Below, in pieces: positions 35,761-45,236 of a stretch of 64,000 bases of DNA (its first letter is position 1; each line of letters opens with the position of its first letter). Both the position numbers and the translations under genes were made by a program. The stretch is from CAZENU01 sp965222125 (lineage in GTDB: Bacteria; Chloroflexota; Dehalococcoidia; Lucifugimonadales; CAZENU01), in the NCBI GenBank assembly GCA_965222125.1, contig CBDCTC010000002.1:186001-250000 (forward strand), written 5' to 3'. The notes under the pieces were generated by a model. That model made no database searches, was not told where the DNA came from, and saw only the letters and a program-made list of their open reading frames with translations.

Positions 35761-36795
35761 ATGGCAGAGCCAGGCAGAAGACTCACGGTCCTCGACGCGG
35801 AGCGCGTCGAGGTGGAGGCCTTCGAGGTGCCCGAGCCCGGACCGGGGCAGGTGCTTGTCCGCATCAGCCGGTCGCAGGTGAGCGCCGGCAGCGAGAAGGG
35901 GCGCTTTCGCGGAGCCTTCAACCCCGACGGGCACACTCCCCGTCCGCCGGGATACACCGCCGTCGGCCGGATACAGAGCGTCGGGCCGGGCGTCGAGAAC
36001 TTCGCTGTCGGCGAGCGCGTTTTCGCGATGGGCAGACACAGCTCCCACCTGATCGTCGACGCCGCACCCAACGTCGACGAGTCGACGCTGCGCTTCGACG
36101 AGGGACAGTTCCCGGGCCGGCCCGCCCAGCGAATCGAGTTCGACATCACCGACGAGCAGGCATGCTTCTCGCGGCTGGGCGACGTCGCGCTGCACGGCGT
36201 CCGCCGAGCCGGGCTGCAGCCCGACGAGTCGGTCGCCGTGTTCGGACAGGGCGTCGTCGGCCAGCTCATCGTCGGCGTGTGCCGTATCGCGGGCGCCCAT
36301 CCGATCGTCGCGGTGGACCTCGACCCGGAGCGGCTGAAGCTGTCGATGGAGAGCGGCGCGACGCAAGTCGTAGACGCGTCGAGCACGGACGCGGTAGAGG
36401 AGGTCACGCGGATCACGGGCGGCGCCGAGTGCGTCTTTCACGCGAACCGCGTGGCGCAGACCCTCGACGACTGCGTGCGCTCGGCGGGCTACGCCGGTAA
36501 GGTCGTGCTGGTCGGCGCCACCGGCGGCGAGGCGCGGCTGCGGCTCGGCCCGATCCTGTCGCGGGAGATAGACATCCGCGGCTCCCAGTGGAGCGTCGAC
36601 AGTCCCCACAAGTACTACCCGTGGTCGTCTCCGCGGGACCGCGCCGCGGTCATGAGAATGATCGAGTCGGGCGACCTGAAGATCGACCACCTGATCAGCC
36701 ACGTCGCGAAGCCCGAAGAGGCCGACGACCTGTACCGACTCATCGTCGACGGCACCCGGGGCTGGATGGGCATATTGTTCGACTGGGACGACTAG
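35761..36795 (+). CDS. MDR-family (zinc-type) alcohol dehydrogenase-like oxidoreductase
   Basis: The 344-residue protein has a GroES-like N-terminal domain (PEPGPGQVLVRI), then a Rossmann fold with VAVFGQGVVGQLIVG and the acidic strand end VAVDLDPERL, pointing to NAD. The usual catalytic Cys of zinc alcohol dehydrogenases is replaced in the SRSQVSAGSEKG segment, as in the BchC-like/threonine dehydrogenase-like subgroup. The substrate is probably a polyol or sugar derivative, given the sugar-enzyme neighbours downstream. Confidence 0.82.
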   Translation: MAEPGRRLTVLDAERVEVEAFEVPEPGPGQVLVRISRSQVSAGSEKGRFRGAFNPDGHTPRPPGYTAVGRIQSVGPGVENFAVGERVFAMGRHSSHLIVDAAPNVDESTLRFDEGQFPGRPAQRIEFDITDEQACFSRLGDVALHGVRRAGLQPDESVAVFGQGVVGQLIVGVCRIAGAHPIVAVDLDPERLKLSMESGATQVVDASSTDAVEEVTRITGGAECVFHANRVAQTLDDCVRSAGYAGKVVLVGATGGEARLRLGPILSREIDIRGSQWSVDSPHKYYPWSSPRDRAAVMRMIESGDLKIDHLISHVAKPEEADDLYRLIVDGTRGWMGILFDWDD

Positions 36796-36814
36796 TGGGC
36801 CGCGAAAGAACTTT

Positions 36815-36914
36815 CGTCCTGAGCAACGCGAAGGACCTGGGGCGGGGTCGCCTCAACTTGGACAACGTGTCGACCCCACCTCTGCCCCAGGCCCCTCACT
36901 CCGTTCAGGGTGAC
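36815..36914. repeat. Imperfect inverted-repeat intergenic element
   Basis: Arms at 36815-36850 (GTCCTGAGCAACGCGAAGG... CGGGGTCG) and 36871-36914 (CGACCCCACC... GTTCAGGGTGAC) are imperfect inverse copies around a 20-base centre. It looks like a small palindromic element (REP or MITE-like) in the gap between two convergent genes. Confidence 0.65.
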
Positions 36915-37004
36915 AATCGGCAGGCCGGGCCGCCCTTTTCAGCAACCTGCTGGAGCCCTACGCCGGGGCGGGGCACGAACGACGCGGGCGAACGGGCCGG
37001 GGGC

Positions 37005-37769
37005 CTACGAGGCCTTGATGACGCTCGCGACGAACTCGCCCTTGATCTCTCCCGTGCCTATGACGTGGCCCTCCATGGCCTCGAGTAGCTGCGCCCTCGT
37101 GGTGTTCGGACCGAGGTCCAGCTCGATGTCAAGCGCGTAGACGCGGAAGAAGTACTCGGAGACCAGCGCGGCCCGGCCGCTCCTGATCTGGTTGTCTATG
37201 ACCTTTACGGGCGCCGGGCAGGGCCCGTAGTAGCCGATGGTGGCGTCGTCGTTGACACCCTGCCGGGTCTTGGGGCCTATGGCCGCCACGTCGGTAGTGG
37301 TCGCCACCGCCTCGGGAAGACCGGCCGCGTCGGTCGGTATGTTCCATATCACCCAGTGAGACCAGGCCTCTCCGGGCACCTGGTTGCTCTCCATGATCAG
37401 CGCGATGCTGACTGTCCCCTCGGGTAGTCCCGCCCAGTCCAATGGCGGCGACGTGTTGGGGAACTCCGCGTCGAAAGAGTAGTTCTGATCGTACGAGCGT
37501 CCCAGCGTCTTCGCCCCGGTGCCGCACGAGTGCTCCTTGGGGATGCGCCGTATGCGGTTGAACACCGGGCTGGTGACCTCGATGCTCGCGACGGCCACGG
37601 CCGGGGCATCCTCGGCCTGCTCTCCGGAGTCGGCGGTCGGCGCGGCCGCGGGAGCGGCGTCGGAGGCGGGGTCGGCGGTCTCGTCTCCGCCGCTCGAGCA
37701 ACCCGCCAACGCCAGCGCCAGCAAGAGCGCTCCCAGTACGGGCAGCCATGATACTCGCGGTCTGAACAT
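37005..37769 (-). CDS. PEBP-family (YbhB/YbcL-like) lipoprotein
   Basis: The 254-residue protein starts at the ATG at 37769 with GGAGG upstream. The signal peptide ends in LALAGC (lipobox), followed by an Asp/Ala-rich linker of about 50 residues. The PEBP domain shows NTSPPLDWAGLPEGT, HWVIWNIP and a YYGPCPAP segment, matching the ligand pocket. Bacterial members are surface or periplasmic proteins of unclear role; a kinase-inhibitor activity is not implied. Confidence 0.88.
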   Translation of the reverse strand: MFRPRVSWLPVLGALLLALALAGCSSGGDETADPASDAAPAAAPTADSGEQAEDAPAVAVASIEVTSPVFNRIRRIPKEHSCGTGAKTLGRSYDQNYSFDAEFPNTSPPLDWAGLPEGTVSIALIMESNQVPGEAWSHWVIWNIPTDAAGLPEAVATTTDVAAIGPKTRQGVNDDATIGYYGPCPAPVKVIDNQIRSGRAALVSEYFFRVYALDIELDLGPNTTRAQLLEAMEGHVIGTGEIKGEFVASVIKAS

Positions 37770-38148
37770 GGACACGCCTCCTACTCTGTGCATGACGCCG
37801 CCGCCGGTCGGGGGAGCAACGGAATCCCGGAAGCCTGAGATTGCTTCGGACGATACCATCCCTCTCCGCGACCGGTCAAACCGCCGCCCGCGGCCCCGGT
37901 AGCGGCCCAAGGTGTTCGCATTTTAGATTTGGGCACATGACGCACGTGATCGGCATCGCGGGGGCGACGATCATCGTGCTGCCGATTCTCCTGGTTGTGG
38001 ACACGGTGGGCGCCGCTGTGATCGGTTGGACTTGACAGCGACCTGCAAAACACCGGGTGCGCCGGGGCATATCCCGACCACGCGGCGCGGCTGCTATGCC
38101 TATAATTGACGGGCCTCGCGAACGACGCGGGCCAAGGAGACACCCCAA
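37770..38148. other. Divergent intergenic region upstream of the aminotransferase
   Basis: No supported gene. TATAAT at 38101-38106 lies 43 bases before the aminotransferase start, without a good -35 box. A 32-codon hydrophobic frame at 37937-38035 lacks a ribosome site and was not called. Confidence 0.5.
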
Positions 38149-39369
38149 ATGAGCGACATGACAGACAGCCGGCGGACGGGGTTTAGCTTCGATGGGCTGA
38201 GGGCGCGGAACGCGCCGGAGCCTGCGCCTCTGCCCGGCGCGGCCGGCCAGCAGCCCAAGTTCCCGTTCACCATGTCCTATCCGGACCCGTCAAGCCTGCC
38301 CATCATGGAGACCCACGCCGCCATGGGCGAGGTCCTCGAAGAGGTGGGCGACACACCGACCGTATACCCTGACACCCAGGGGTACCCGCCGCTGCGAGAG
38401 TATGTCGCCGACTTCCTCGGCCGGGAACGGGGCATGGACGTCTCGCCCGACCACATATTGCTCGCGGAGGGGTCGGGCCAGGCCATCCACTTCGTGGCCG
38501 AGGCGCTTCTCGACCCAGGCGACGTGGTCATAGTCGACCACTTCGTCTACGGAGGGACTCTGTGGTCGTTGCGCCGCTTTGGGGCGGACATACGAGGGGC
38601 GCCCAGCGACGCCGATGGGATGTTGCCCGACGCGCTGGACGACGCCCTGAGGGGCGCGGCCGCCGAAGGCAAACGGGTCAAGTTCGTGTACCTGATCCCC
38701 ACCTTCCAGAACCCCCAGGCGTGGACGATGCCGATCGCGCGCAGGCGGGAGATCGTCGAAGTCGCGGCCCGCCACGGGGCGCCGATCCTCGAGGACGACG
38801 GGATCGCGGAGTTCAGGTTCGAGGGCGAGTCCGTCGACGCGGTGTCGTCGCTCGACGACTCCGGACTCGCGATCCATACGGGGTCCTTCAGCAAGATCGT
38901 CGTCCCCGGCATGCGGATCGGATATCTTGCGGCGTCCCGAGATCTTCTGGAGACGGTCATGCCGATCAAGGGCTCCCGCGGCGTCACGCAGTTCGGAGCG
39001 CTGACCGTCCACAGGTTCGCCACGACCCGCCTCGCACAACACATGGCCCGGCTGAACCGGACGCTCAGGTCCAGGCGCGACGCGATGTTCGCCGCGCTGG
39101 GGGAGAACATGGGAGACGGCGCGACGTGGGCACGCCCCGAGGGCGGACTCTACACCTGGCTCACGATGCCCGATCACGTGGACCTCGTGAAGGCGGCGGG
39201 CCCTGCCGAGAGGGCGAGCGTCACGTACGACCTGGGCACGAAGTTCGCCGCCGGCGACGACCCGGGACACAACCGGGCGCGCCTGTGCTTCAGCTACAAC
39301 ACGGAGGACGAGATATCCGAGGGCATCGCCCGGCTCGCGGATGTCCTATCCGGGATGGGCTACCTGTAG
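38149..39369 (+). CDS. PLP-dependent aminotransferase, class I/II
   Basis: The 406-residue protein has the fold-type I pattern: YPDTQGYPPLREYVADFL, the VYLIPTFQNPQAWTMP cofactor segment, LEDDGIAEFRF (the Asp that binds the pyridine N) and SFSKIVVPGMRIGY with Lys249 as the Schiff-base lysine. It resembles LysN/MocR-type 2-aminoadipate aminotransferases; the amino donor and substrate are unknown. A diverged copy of its last 30 codons survives at 43131-43222. Confidence 0.88.
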   Translation: MSDMTDSRRTGFSFDGLRARNAPEPAPLPGAAGQQPKFPFTMSYPDPSSLPIMETHAAMGEVLEEVGDTPTVYPDTQGYPPLREYVADFLGRERGMDVSPDHILLAEGSGQAIHFVAEALLDPGDVVIVDHFVYGGTLWSLRRFGADIRGAPSDADGMLPDALDDALRGAAAEGKRVKFVYLIPTFQNPQAWTMPIARRREIVEVAARHGAPILEDDGIAEFRFEGESVDAVSSLDDSGLAIHTGSFSKIVVPGMRIGYLAASRDLLETVMPIKGSRGVTQFGALTVHRFATTRLAQHMARLNRTLRSRRDAMFAALGENMGDGATWARPEGGLYTWLTMPDHVDLVKAAGPAERASVTYDLGTKFAAGDDPGHNRARLCFSYNTEDEISEGIARLADVLSGMGYL

Positions 39370-39406
39370 AAGCCGCGGCAGCCAGGAGCCGGACGAGCCA
39401 CCGAGC

Positions 39407-40522
39407 CTACGGGTCAACCCCGTAGCGGACTTCGATCCGCTTGCCGGTCCGGTGCGACTCGTAGGCGGCGTCGATCGTCTGCAGCACGTGCAGGGCGTCG
39501 TCCATGTTGAGCGCCCCGGGCCGGCCCGCGCGAATGTCCTCGATGAAGCGCTCGATCCAGGCGTAGTACCACAGGCGCCCTACCCTGCTGGGCAATCGTG
39601 TCAGCTCGTAGTCGAAGGTCCTGTCCGGTGCTCCCCTCCATTTCGAGGACGCGCTGTGCACCTCCAGCCGGGAGCCCCCTACGCTCGACCACTCGGCCCA
39701 TCCCTCGGACCCCCTGAAGAGAAAGGCGCTGTCGTACGGTTGCCAGCCATCCACGGTCGCGGGCTTCGTGTACCCGTTGTGCAGACTGCCGTAGGCGCCG
39801 TTCTCGAACTCCAGACCGAGAACCACGACGTCCTCCAGCGGTTCGTCCATGTTGCCCACCGGGCGTCCCATGGTGGCCTGTACGGACTTTACCTCGCAGC
39901 CCATGACGCCCCTCATCAGGTCGAGATGGTGGCATCCCATGTGATGCAGAACTCCCCCGCCCTGGGTGTCCCGGCGATACGCCCCGGAGACCTCCCTTCC
40001 CATCGGGCCGCCGACCTGAAACCAGAACTGGCGGCTCTCGACGTCGAGCGGCCTCCCAAGGATGCCCTCGTCGATGAACCGCCGCAGGTCCCGCATCGCC
40101 GGATGGAAGCGCCAGGGATACTGGATGAAGGTCGTCAGCTCGTTCCTTCGGACCGTCCTGACCACGTCGTAGAGGTCTTTCGAGGAGACGGCGAACTGCT
40201 TGTCCACCGTGAAGTGCTTCCCGGCTTGCGCCAGCTTGAGCAGAGCGTCCGGCAGGTCACGCGGGTAGAGCACCACGGACGCCAGGTCGAAGTCCTCTCC
40301 CGCAATCAGGTCCTCCACGCTGGAGTACAGCCCGGCGGCCGGGTCGTAGCGCTTCGCCGTATCCAGGAACGACGTGTCGTACAGCTCGCAGTAGGCGACG
40401 ACCTCCACGTTCTCGAGGCGGCGGAAGTCGTGGATCAGCCGCGGCTTCGAGTCGTCGAAGCTGCCGGCGTGTCCGATACTGAGCCCGACGTGCGCGGCCC
40501 GCAGGGTCCGGTCCTTAGTCAT
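39407..40522 (-). CDS. Gfo/Idh/MocA-family oxidoreductase
   Basis: The 371-residue protein has an N-terminal Rossmann domain, the FTVDKQFAVS segment in place of the common EKP motif (the Lys is kept), and a C-terminal domain with GGGVLHHMGCHHLDLM, the usual catalytic His helix. It should be an NAD(P)-dependent dehydrogenase of a sugar, inositol or related hydroxy compound. It shares a strand with, and lies 11 bases downstream of, the MBL-fold gene. Confidence 0.88.
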   Translation of the reverse strand: MTKDRTLRAAHVGLSIGHAGSFDDSKPRLIHDFRRLENVEVVAYCELYDTSFLDTAKRYDPAAGLYSSVEDLIAGEDFDLASVVLYPRDLPDALLKLAQAGKHFTVDKQFAVSSKDLYDVVRTVRRNELTTFIQYPWRFHPAMRDLRRFIDEGILGRPLDVESRQFWFQVGGPMGREVSGAYRRDTQGGGVLHHMGCHHLDLMRGVMGCEVKSVQATMGRPVGNMDEPLEDVVVLGLEFENGAYGSLHNGYTKPATVDGWQPYDSAFLFRGSEGWAEWSSVGGSRLEVHSASSKWRGAPDRTFDYELTRLPSRVGRLWYYAWIERFIEDIRAGRPGALNMDDALHVLQTIDAAYESHRTGKRIEVRYGVDP

Positions 40523-40532
40523 ACGACATCTC

Positions 40533-41495
40533 CTACCGGCGTCGGCCCTTCAGCGCGTCGGCGGCGTGGATGTGCGCCGGCGGCCCCCGGCCGATGGCGC
40601 TCAGGTCGACCTCCATGAGCTCATCGCCGAAGACTATCTCGCCGCTGTAGACCTTCGCGACGTCCGCGACGGCGCGCTCCATCTGGCCCTGTAGGGCCAT
40701 CGGCGTGTTGTGCACCAGCACGAGCCGCCTCACGCCCGCGTCCTCGGCCAGCCGGCCCGCGCCGGCCGTGCCGCACATGTACTCACCGTCGCCCCCGCCG
40801 TCGATGTCGGACTGGACGCCGACGCAGCTGACGACCACGACGTCCGCCCCCGCGCACAGCTCGGCGACGGTGTCGCAGGGCGTCGTGTCGCCCGTAACGA
40901 CTATGCTGCCCTCATCGGTGTCCAACCGGTAGGCGAGCGAATCCAGGTACGGCTGCACGTGATCGGCGGGAGCGCTGGTGACCTGCCAGTCCTTGCCCTC
41001 GCAGACCTTGCCGGGGCCGATGTCGGAGGCTACGACCATCTCGGTTGGCGGCGACCGGAAGTCGCTGCCGTCGGCGCCCATCGTCGGCAGCGGGACGCCG
41101 CCCCGCAGCGTGTAGCTGTAGAAGCTCAGGGGGTGGTTCGTGCGCACCTTCCAGTCGTGGGCGAAGGCGCCGACCTCCGGGTCGATCAGGCGGGTCGTGA
41201 GCTGCTCCGTCAGCGCGGGCCCGTAGACGTTGAGGTTGTTCACCTTGCCGACGCCCAGGTCCCACCGCGTCTCGATAAAGCAAGGGTAGTCCATATCGTG
41301 GTCGGAGTGGTGGTGCGTGAAGAAGAGGTTGTCGATCTGGGTCGGCCACAGGCCCGCCTTGGCGAGCTTCCAGGTGGTGGCCGGGCCGCAGTCGAACATC
41401 AGATACTCGCCGCCGGTGCGCACGACGTACGAGGAGCCGAACCGGTCGGCCGTGGGAAACGGCGTGCCGCAGCCGAGGATGTACAGCCTGTCCAT
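40533..41495 (-). CDS. MBL-fold metallohydrolase, RNase Z-like
   Basis: The 320-residue protein carries the metal motif THHHSDHD near residue 62, GTPFPTADRFGSS at the start, VTGDTTPC (bridging Asp) and a late VHNTP His. The domain order matches small-molecule hydrolases of the ElaC/arylsulfatase-like branch as well as RNase Z. Its setting among sugar oxidoreductases favours a metabolic rather than an RNA substrate. Confidence 0.82.
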   Translation of the reverse strand: MDRLYILGCGTPFPTADRFGSSYVVRTGGEYLMFDCGPATTWKLAKAGLWPTQIDNLFFTHHHSDHDMDYPCFIETRWDLGVGKVNNLNVYGPALTEQLTTRLIDPEVGAFAHDWKVRTNHPLSFYSYTLRGGVPLPTMGADGSDFRSPPTEMVVASDIGPGKVCEGKDWQVTSAPADHVQPYLDSLAYRLDTDEGSIVVTGDTTPCDTVAELCAGADVVVVSCVGVQSDIDGGGDGEYMCGTAGAGRLAEDAGVRRLVLVHNTPMALQGQMERAVADVAKVYSGEIVFGDELMEVDLSAIGRGPPAHIHAADALKGRRR

Positions 41496-41745
41496 GCGCC
41501 TGCCTCCGTGGGACGGTGCGTCCCGGCCGGCGCATTATATGGGAGTCGGCGAACGACACGCGAACACGCAGCGGTTCAGGTTGGTGAGGCCGCGCGCCCC
41601 TCGATACGCGGGGTGAACGGATTGTTGGAAGGTCAACCCAAGAATCGAACAACGGCCGGTGTTGTGGCGCGGCGGGAATCGGGATATCGTTGGCGAGAGT
41701 GATGCGAAGCCGGCCGCGCGGAACGGCGAGCAAAAGGAGTTGCCA

Positions 41746-43029
41746 ATGACCACCGAGAAGCTGGCCATCGAAGGAGGAACTCCGCTGCGGGCGGAGCCGT
41801 TCGGGAACGTTCACACCTTCGGCGAACCGGAGATCGACCAGCTCATGCGCGTCATCGACGAGGCGCCGGAGCACTGGCACTCCGGCTACAAGGTGCGGGA
41901 GTTCGAGGACGGCTTCGCCAGACGCCACGGCGTCAGGTACGCGGTGGCAACCGACTCGGGCACCGGCGCGCTCCACGCCGCGGTGGCCGCCATCGACCCG
42001 GAGCCGGGCGACGAGATCATCACAGCGCCGGTGACCGACATCGGCTCGGTGCTCGGCATCATGCTCCAGAACGCCATCCCCGTCTTTTCGGACTGGGAGC
42101 CCGGCGCGGTGCTCAATCAGAGCGCCGCGGACATCGAGCGCCGCATCACCGAGCGCACGAGGGCCATCATGGTCATCCACCTGTTCGGCGTGCCGGTCGA
42201 CATGGACGCCGTGATGGACGTCGCCCGGCGGCACGACCTGCCGGTCATAGAGGACTGCTCGCAGGCGCACCTGGCGGAGTACAAAGGCAGGCTCGTGGGC
42301 ACGATAGGCGACATGGGCTGCTTCTCGCTTGGCGGCAAGCCCCTGACGGCCGCGGGCGGCGGGATACTGATCACCAACAACGAGGAGCTGGCCAGGAGGG
42401 CCAAGGGGTTCGCGGCGAAGGGCTCCGAGTACGACGAGGAGCTGCGCAACTCCCTCAGACCGACGACCTCGCGGCCGGGATCCGAACGCGGATTCTCCTT
42501 CCTGGGCGACTTCCACCCGATGAGCGACCTGATGGCCGCCATCGGGATAGCCCAGCTCGACCGCATCGACGGCTACATCGCCCGCCGGCGAGCGGCCGGC
42601 GCCATCATCGAGGACATACTGTGGGAGGTGCCGGGACTGACCCCGCAGGAGCTACGGCCGGGCGATAAGAGCGGCTACTACAACCACGGCTTCCTATACG
42701 ACGAGGAGGTCATCGGCGTCCCGCCCGAGCGGTTCGTCGACGCGGTGATCGCGGAGGGAGTCAACTGCAAGGTGTACCTGGGCGGCATGCCGCTGTACCA
42801 CTACCCGATCTTCGCCGAGTCACGCACGTACGGAGAGTCCGGGTACCCGTTCGTCGACGAGCGGGGCAACCGCCGGATCGACTACCGCGACGTGCGACTG
42901 CCCGTGGTGGAGGACGAGCTGCCCCGGACGCTCAAGGTCGGCGGCAACAGCTCACACACCGAGCAGGACGCGATGGACATCGGCAACGCCATAAAGAAGG
43001 TCGCGCTGCGCTACGCCTCGAGCCGGTGA
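41746..43029 (+). CDS. DegT/DnrJ/EryC1/StrS-family aminotransferase
   Basis: The 427-residue protein starts at the ATG at 41746 (AAAGGAG 6 bases upstream). Seen are TDSGTGALHAAVAAI, VIEDCSQAHLAEYKG and the PLP-lysine region CFSLGGKPLTAAGGG (Lys198). The family acts on keto-sugars or related carbonyls. It is divergent from the MBL-fold gene and probably belongs to the same sugar-modifying set. Confidence 0.9.
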   Translation: MTTEKLAIEGGTPLRAEPFGNVHTFGEPEIDQLMRVIDEAPEHWHSGYKVREFEDGFARRHGVRYAVATDSGTGALHAAVAAIDPEPGDEIITAPVTDIGSVLGIMLQNAIPVFSDWEPGAVLNQSAADIERRITERTRAIMVIHLFGVPVDMDAVMDVARRHDLPVIEDCSQAHLAEYKGRLVGTIGDMGCFSLGGKPLTAAGGGILITNNEELARRAKGFAAKGSEYDEELRNSLRPTTSRPGSERGFSFLGDFHPMSDLMAAIGIAQLDRIDGYIARRRAAGAIIEDILWEVPGLTPQELRPGDKSGYYNHGFLYDEEVIGVPPERFVDAVIAEGVNCKVYLGGMPLYHYPIFAESRTYGESGYPFVDERGNRRIDYRDVRLPVVEDELPRTLKVGGNSSHTEQDAMDIGNAIKKVALRYASSR

Positions 43030-43095
43030 CGAGTCGGGGCGGACGGCTTGGACGGAGACCTCCGGGCGGCGCCGTCGAAGCCGGGCCCGCGGCCA

Positions 43096-43140
43096 CCTAC
43101 ACCGACATCGTACGGCCGGCGGCCGCGAGGTGCGCGTCTG
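43096..43140 (-). pseudogene. Remnant of an HpcH/HpaI aldolase 3' end
   Basis: Read on the minus strand, this stretch encodes DAHLAAAGRTMSV and a TAG (43097-43099). The intact aldolase at 45238 ends DAHRAASGRTMPV. At the DNA level it matches 45237-45281 at 40 of 45 positions in the same orientation. It is cut off on its right by the aminotransferase remnant. Confidence 0.75.
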
Positions 43141-43222
43141 CTTCAGCTACAACACAGAGGACGAGATCGCGGAGAGTATCGGCAGGCTTACGGACGTCCT
43201 AGACTCCATGGGCTACCTGTAG
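43131..43222 (+). pseudogene. Remnant of an aminotransferase 3' end
   Basis: The frame ending at the TAG at 43220-43222 reads VCFSYNTEDEIAESIGRL and ends DSMGYL. The intact aminotransferase at 38149-39369 ends with LCFSYNTEDEISEGIARL ... SGMGYL. Only about 30 codons survive. The bases GTGCGCGTC at its left edge are shared with the aldolase remnant, suggesting a microhomology junction. Confidence 0.8.
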
Positions 43223-43274
43223 AGTCGCCGGCCCTCGACGTGAGTCCGGCTCCAGCGGATGGCGCGGGCTAGGT

Positions 43275-43865
43275 TCAAGCCGTGCAGGCCACCTCGCCCC
43301 CTCCGCTCGCGTTCCCCGCCTCGATCCATTTCCTGATCGCGACGGGGAACACTCTCAGGAAATAGAGAGCCGTTCGGTATAGTTCGTAGATTTCGTCCGA
43401 CGTCTTCTCGAGTCGGAAATCCGCGAAGTTCTCGTGAACCAACTGGTTTCTCAGGTTTCCGATCTCAAGAAACGCCTTCACCGAATCGTCTAGACACTGA
43501 TCGCTTCGTACCTTTTGCTTCATGTGGTCCGCGAAGTCTCGGCCGAACAGACCGTAGAAGGAGTTCGCGTTCCGCTCTTTCCACTGGAACAGCTGAGCAA
43601 AGCGCCTTTCGATCGCCTGTCTTCGCACGAATTCAGCCAGAACCCCCGCCCCAAGGTCGGCGCTGCCGTATAGGCCGACAATCGTTTCGGTCAGTTGCAC
43701 CTCGAAGTAACTGGCCGCCGCGATTATCAGCGTTTTCCTGAACGAGTCGTGAACCCTGGAGTGAAGCCCAAGCTGATTGTTGGATTGCAAGTAGTCTGCC
43801 AGATCGTTGTGGTCGTTCCACAGTTCGACGATCCGGTTGTTCGTCACCGGGCCAGCCTCAACCAT
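43275..43865 (-). CDS. HEPN-domain protein (MAE_28990/MAE_18760-like), putative RNase
   Basis: This 196-residue all-helical protein contains the HEPN active-site pattern R-x4-H in RNQLVHENF (Arg139, His144) after a long pair of helices starting SRVHDSFRKTLIIAAASYFE. Such proteins occur beside DUF262 genes. The start at 43865 is 4 bases after the DUF262 stop, so the two are surely cotranscribed. The likely role is RNA cleavage in an anti-phage or toxin-antitoxin response; this is inferred. The gene looks less GC-rich than its flanks. Confidence 0.8.
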   Translation of the reverse strand: MVEAGPVTNNRIVELWNDHNDLADYLQSNNQLGLHSRVHDSFRKTLIIAAASYFEVQLTETIVGLYGSADLGAGVLAEFVRRQAIERRFAQLFQWKERNANSFYGLFGRDFADHMKQKVRSDQCLDDSVKAFLEIGNLRNQLVHENFADFRLEKTSDEIYELYRTALYFLRVFPVAIRKWIEAGNASGGGEVACTA

Positions 43866-43869
43866 TGTC

Positions 43870-45078
43870 TTAGTTCAGCGCCACAATCGCGCGGGCCCGC
43901 GCGAGGCGCTTCTTGAGGTTCTCCGAGCTTGTAGTCTGACTTTGCGTAGCGCGGCGAAACTCAGGGTCATCCTTGAGCAGGCCGAGTGAGGCACCGTCGA
44001 CTGTGCCGGCTACACAGGCATTTTGGAGGTATGGCTTCCGGCAGATTGCCACAAACACCGATTCGAAAATCATCGGGCTGAATCGTCCCTGAAGACTGTG
44101 GAAAGCGTCAGACGGCAGTTCCTTGCAACTGGCAAGGAAAGACGCAAGCAACTGCCGCATCTGTTCGACCCGGTTCGCGTCGAACGACTTCGCCTCCTGG
44201 GAGAAGCCGTTCAGGAATTTGACCATCGACGGTCGGTAGGACTCTTCCTTGAGCAGCATGGCGAACCCTCGAAGCAGTATCTCCACGTCCTTCATGTGGA
44301 TGTCGGGAATCTTCTTTCCGACCATTTTGCGCCATGCGTCTTGGGCATTCGTCTCGTACAGCATGTCGTAGAATCGTGAATCGAACGTGCACCGGCGGAT
44401 CTCTTGCGGGGTCAAGTTGACGCCGCCGGAATTCAGGCGGTTGAAGATCTCGTACATCGCGCTGTCGCCTGCGGGCCCGACCTGCCGAACGATGATGTGC
44501 CTGATAGTGCGCAGATCGAACGACGACCTGTGCTGGTCGTCCAGCGTGTCGTAGGTGCGTCGATGGAACCTGTTGGGCTGCCCTGGCACATTCTCCGGCA
44601 AACTCAGGCGGAAGTCCGTGAAGTACCTCCCGTCCGTTAGGACCTTTGAGGGCACCACGCTTCGCCCGTCGGAGAGCATACGGAGGTTGACCAGCTGATC
44701 CTTTCTGGGGAACCTGCCTTTCACGAAATAGTAGACCGACATGAGCCGCTGTTGGCCGTCGATAACGAGGTATTTGTCGCGGCTCTGTTCGTAAAGAAAT
44801 ATCTGCGGCACGGGAAGTCCAACGATAATGGACTCTATCAGCCGTGAAGCGCGTCTCACGTCCCAGATGAAGTTCCGTTGGAAGCCCGGGATATTGACGA
44901 CACCCGACTCGATGAAGTCGACTAGCGTCTTGGTATTGAAATCGTTCGGCGAGGACACCAGGTCGAAGCTGTCGATCGGATAAGAGTCGTCATCCGATTC
45001 CAACTCGCCGACGTCCGGCTCGTATCCGTCGTCTGCGAACTGGTGCACGTCTTGGGCCGGAGTGTAAAGAGTCATCAT
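43870..45078 (-). CDS. DUF262 (ParB/GmrS-like) protein
   Basis: The 402-residue protein has an acidic N-terminus, then the DUF262 hallmarks IPGFQRNFIW (residues 63-72) and IDGQQRL (106-112), and IFNRLNSGGVNLTPQEIR further on. DUF262 is a ParB-like nucleotide-hydrolysing domain found in GmrSD and in several defence proteins. The HNH-type DUF1524 nuclease seen in GmrSD is absent, so the adjacent HEPN protein may be the effector. The start is ATG at 45078 or 45075. Confidence 0.85.
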   Translation of the reverse strand: MMTLYTPAQDVHQFADDGYEPDVGELESDDDSYPIDSFDLVSSPNDFNTKTLVDFIESGVVNIPGFQRNFIWDVRRASRLIESIIVGLPVPQIFLYEQSRDKYLVIDGQQRLMSVYYFVKGRFPRKDQLVNLRMLSDGRSVVPSKVLTDGRYFTDFRLSLPENVPGQPNRFHRRTYDTLDDQHRSSFDLRTIRHIIVRQVGPAGDSAMYEIFNRLNSGGVNLTPQEIRRCTFDSRFYDMLYETNAQDAWRKMVGKKIPDIHMKDVEILLRGFAMLLKEESYRPSMVKFLNGFSQEAKSFDANRVEQMRQLLASFLASCKELPSDAFHSLQGRFSPMIFESVFVAICRKPYLQNACVAGTVDGASLGLLKDDPEFRRATQSQTTSSENLKKRLARARAIVALN

Positions 45079-45236
45079 CTGGCCTCACGGGATTACGTTA
45101 TGAACCCATCACAGAGCACGTTTGCCCTGAACGGATGCCCAATTTTAGCAGAGCTTGAGAGACCTCGACCGAGTGAGGCATGGACACTAGGTCGCAATGG
45201 ACGTATGAGTCGCCTCCCGCGTGGTCCCGGGCGCAG

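Noticed and set aside
37937..38035. 32-codon hydrophobic small open frame
   Set aside because: No ribosome-binding site and no supporting context; likely chance.
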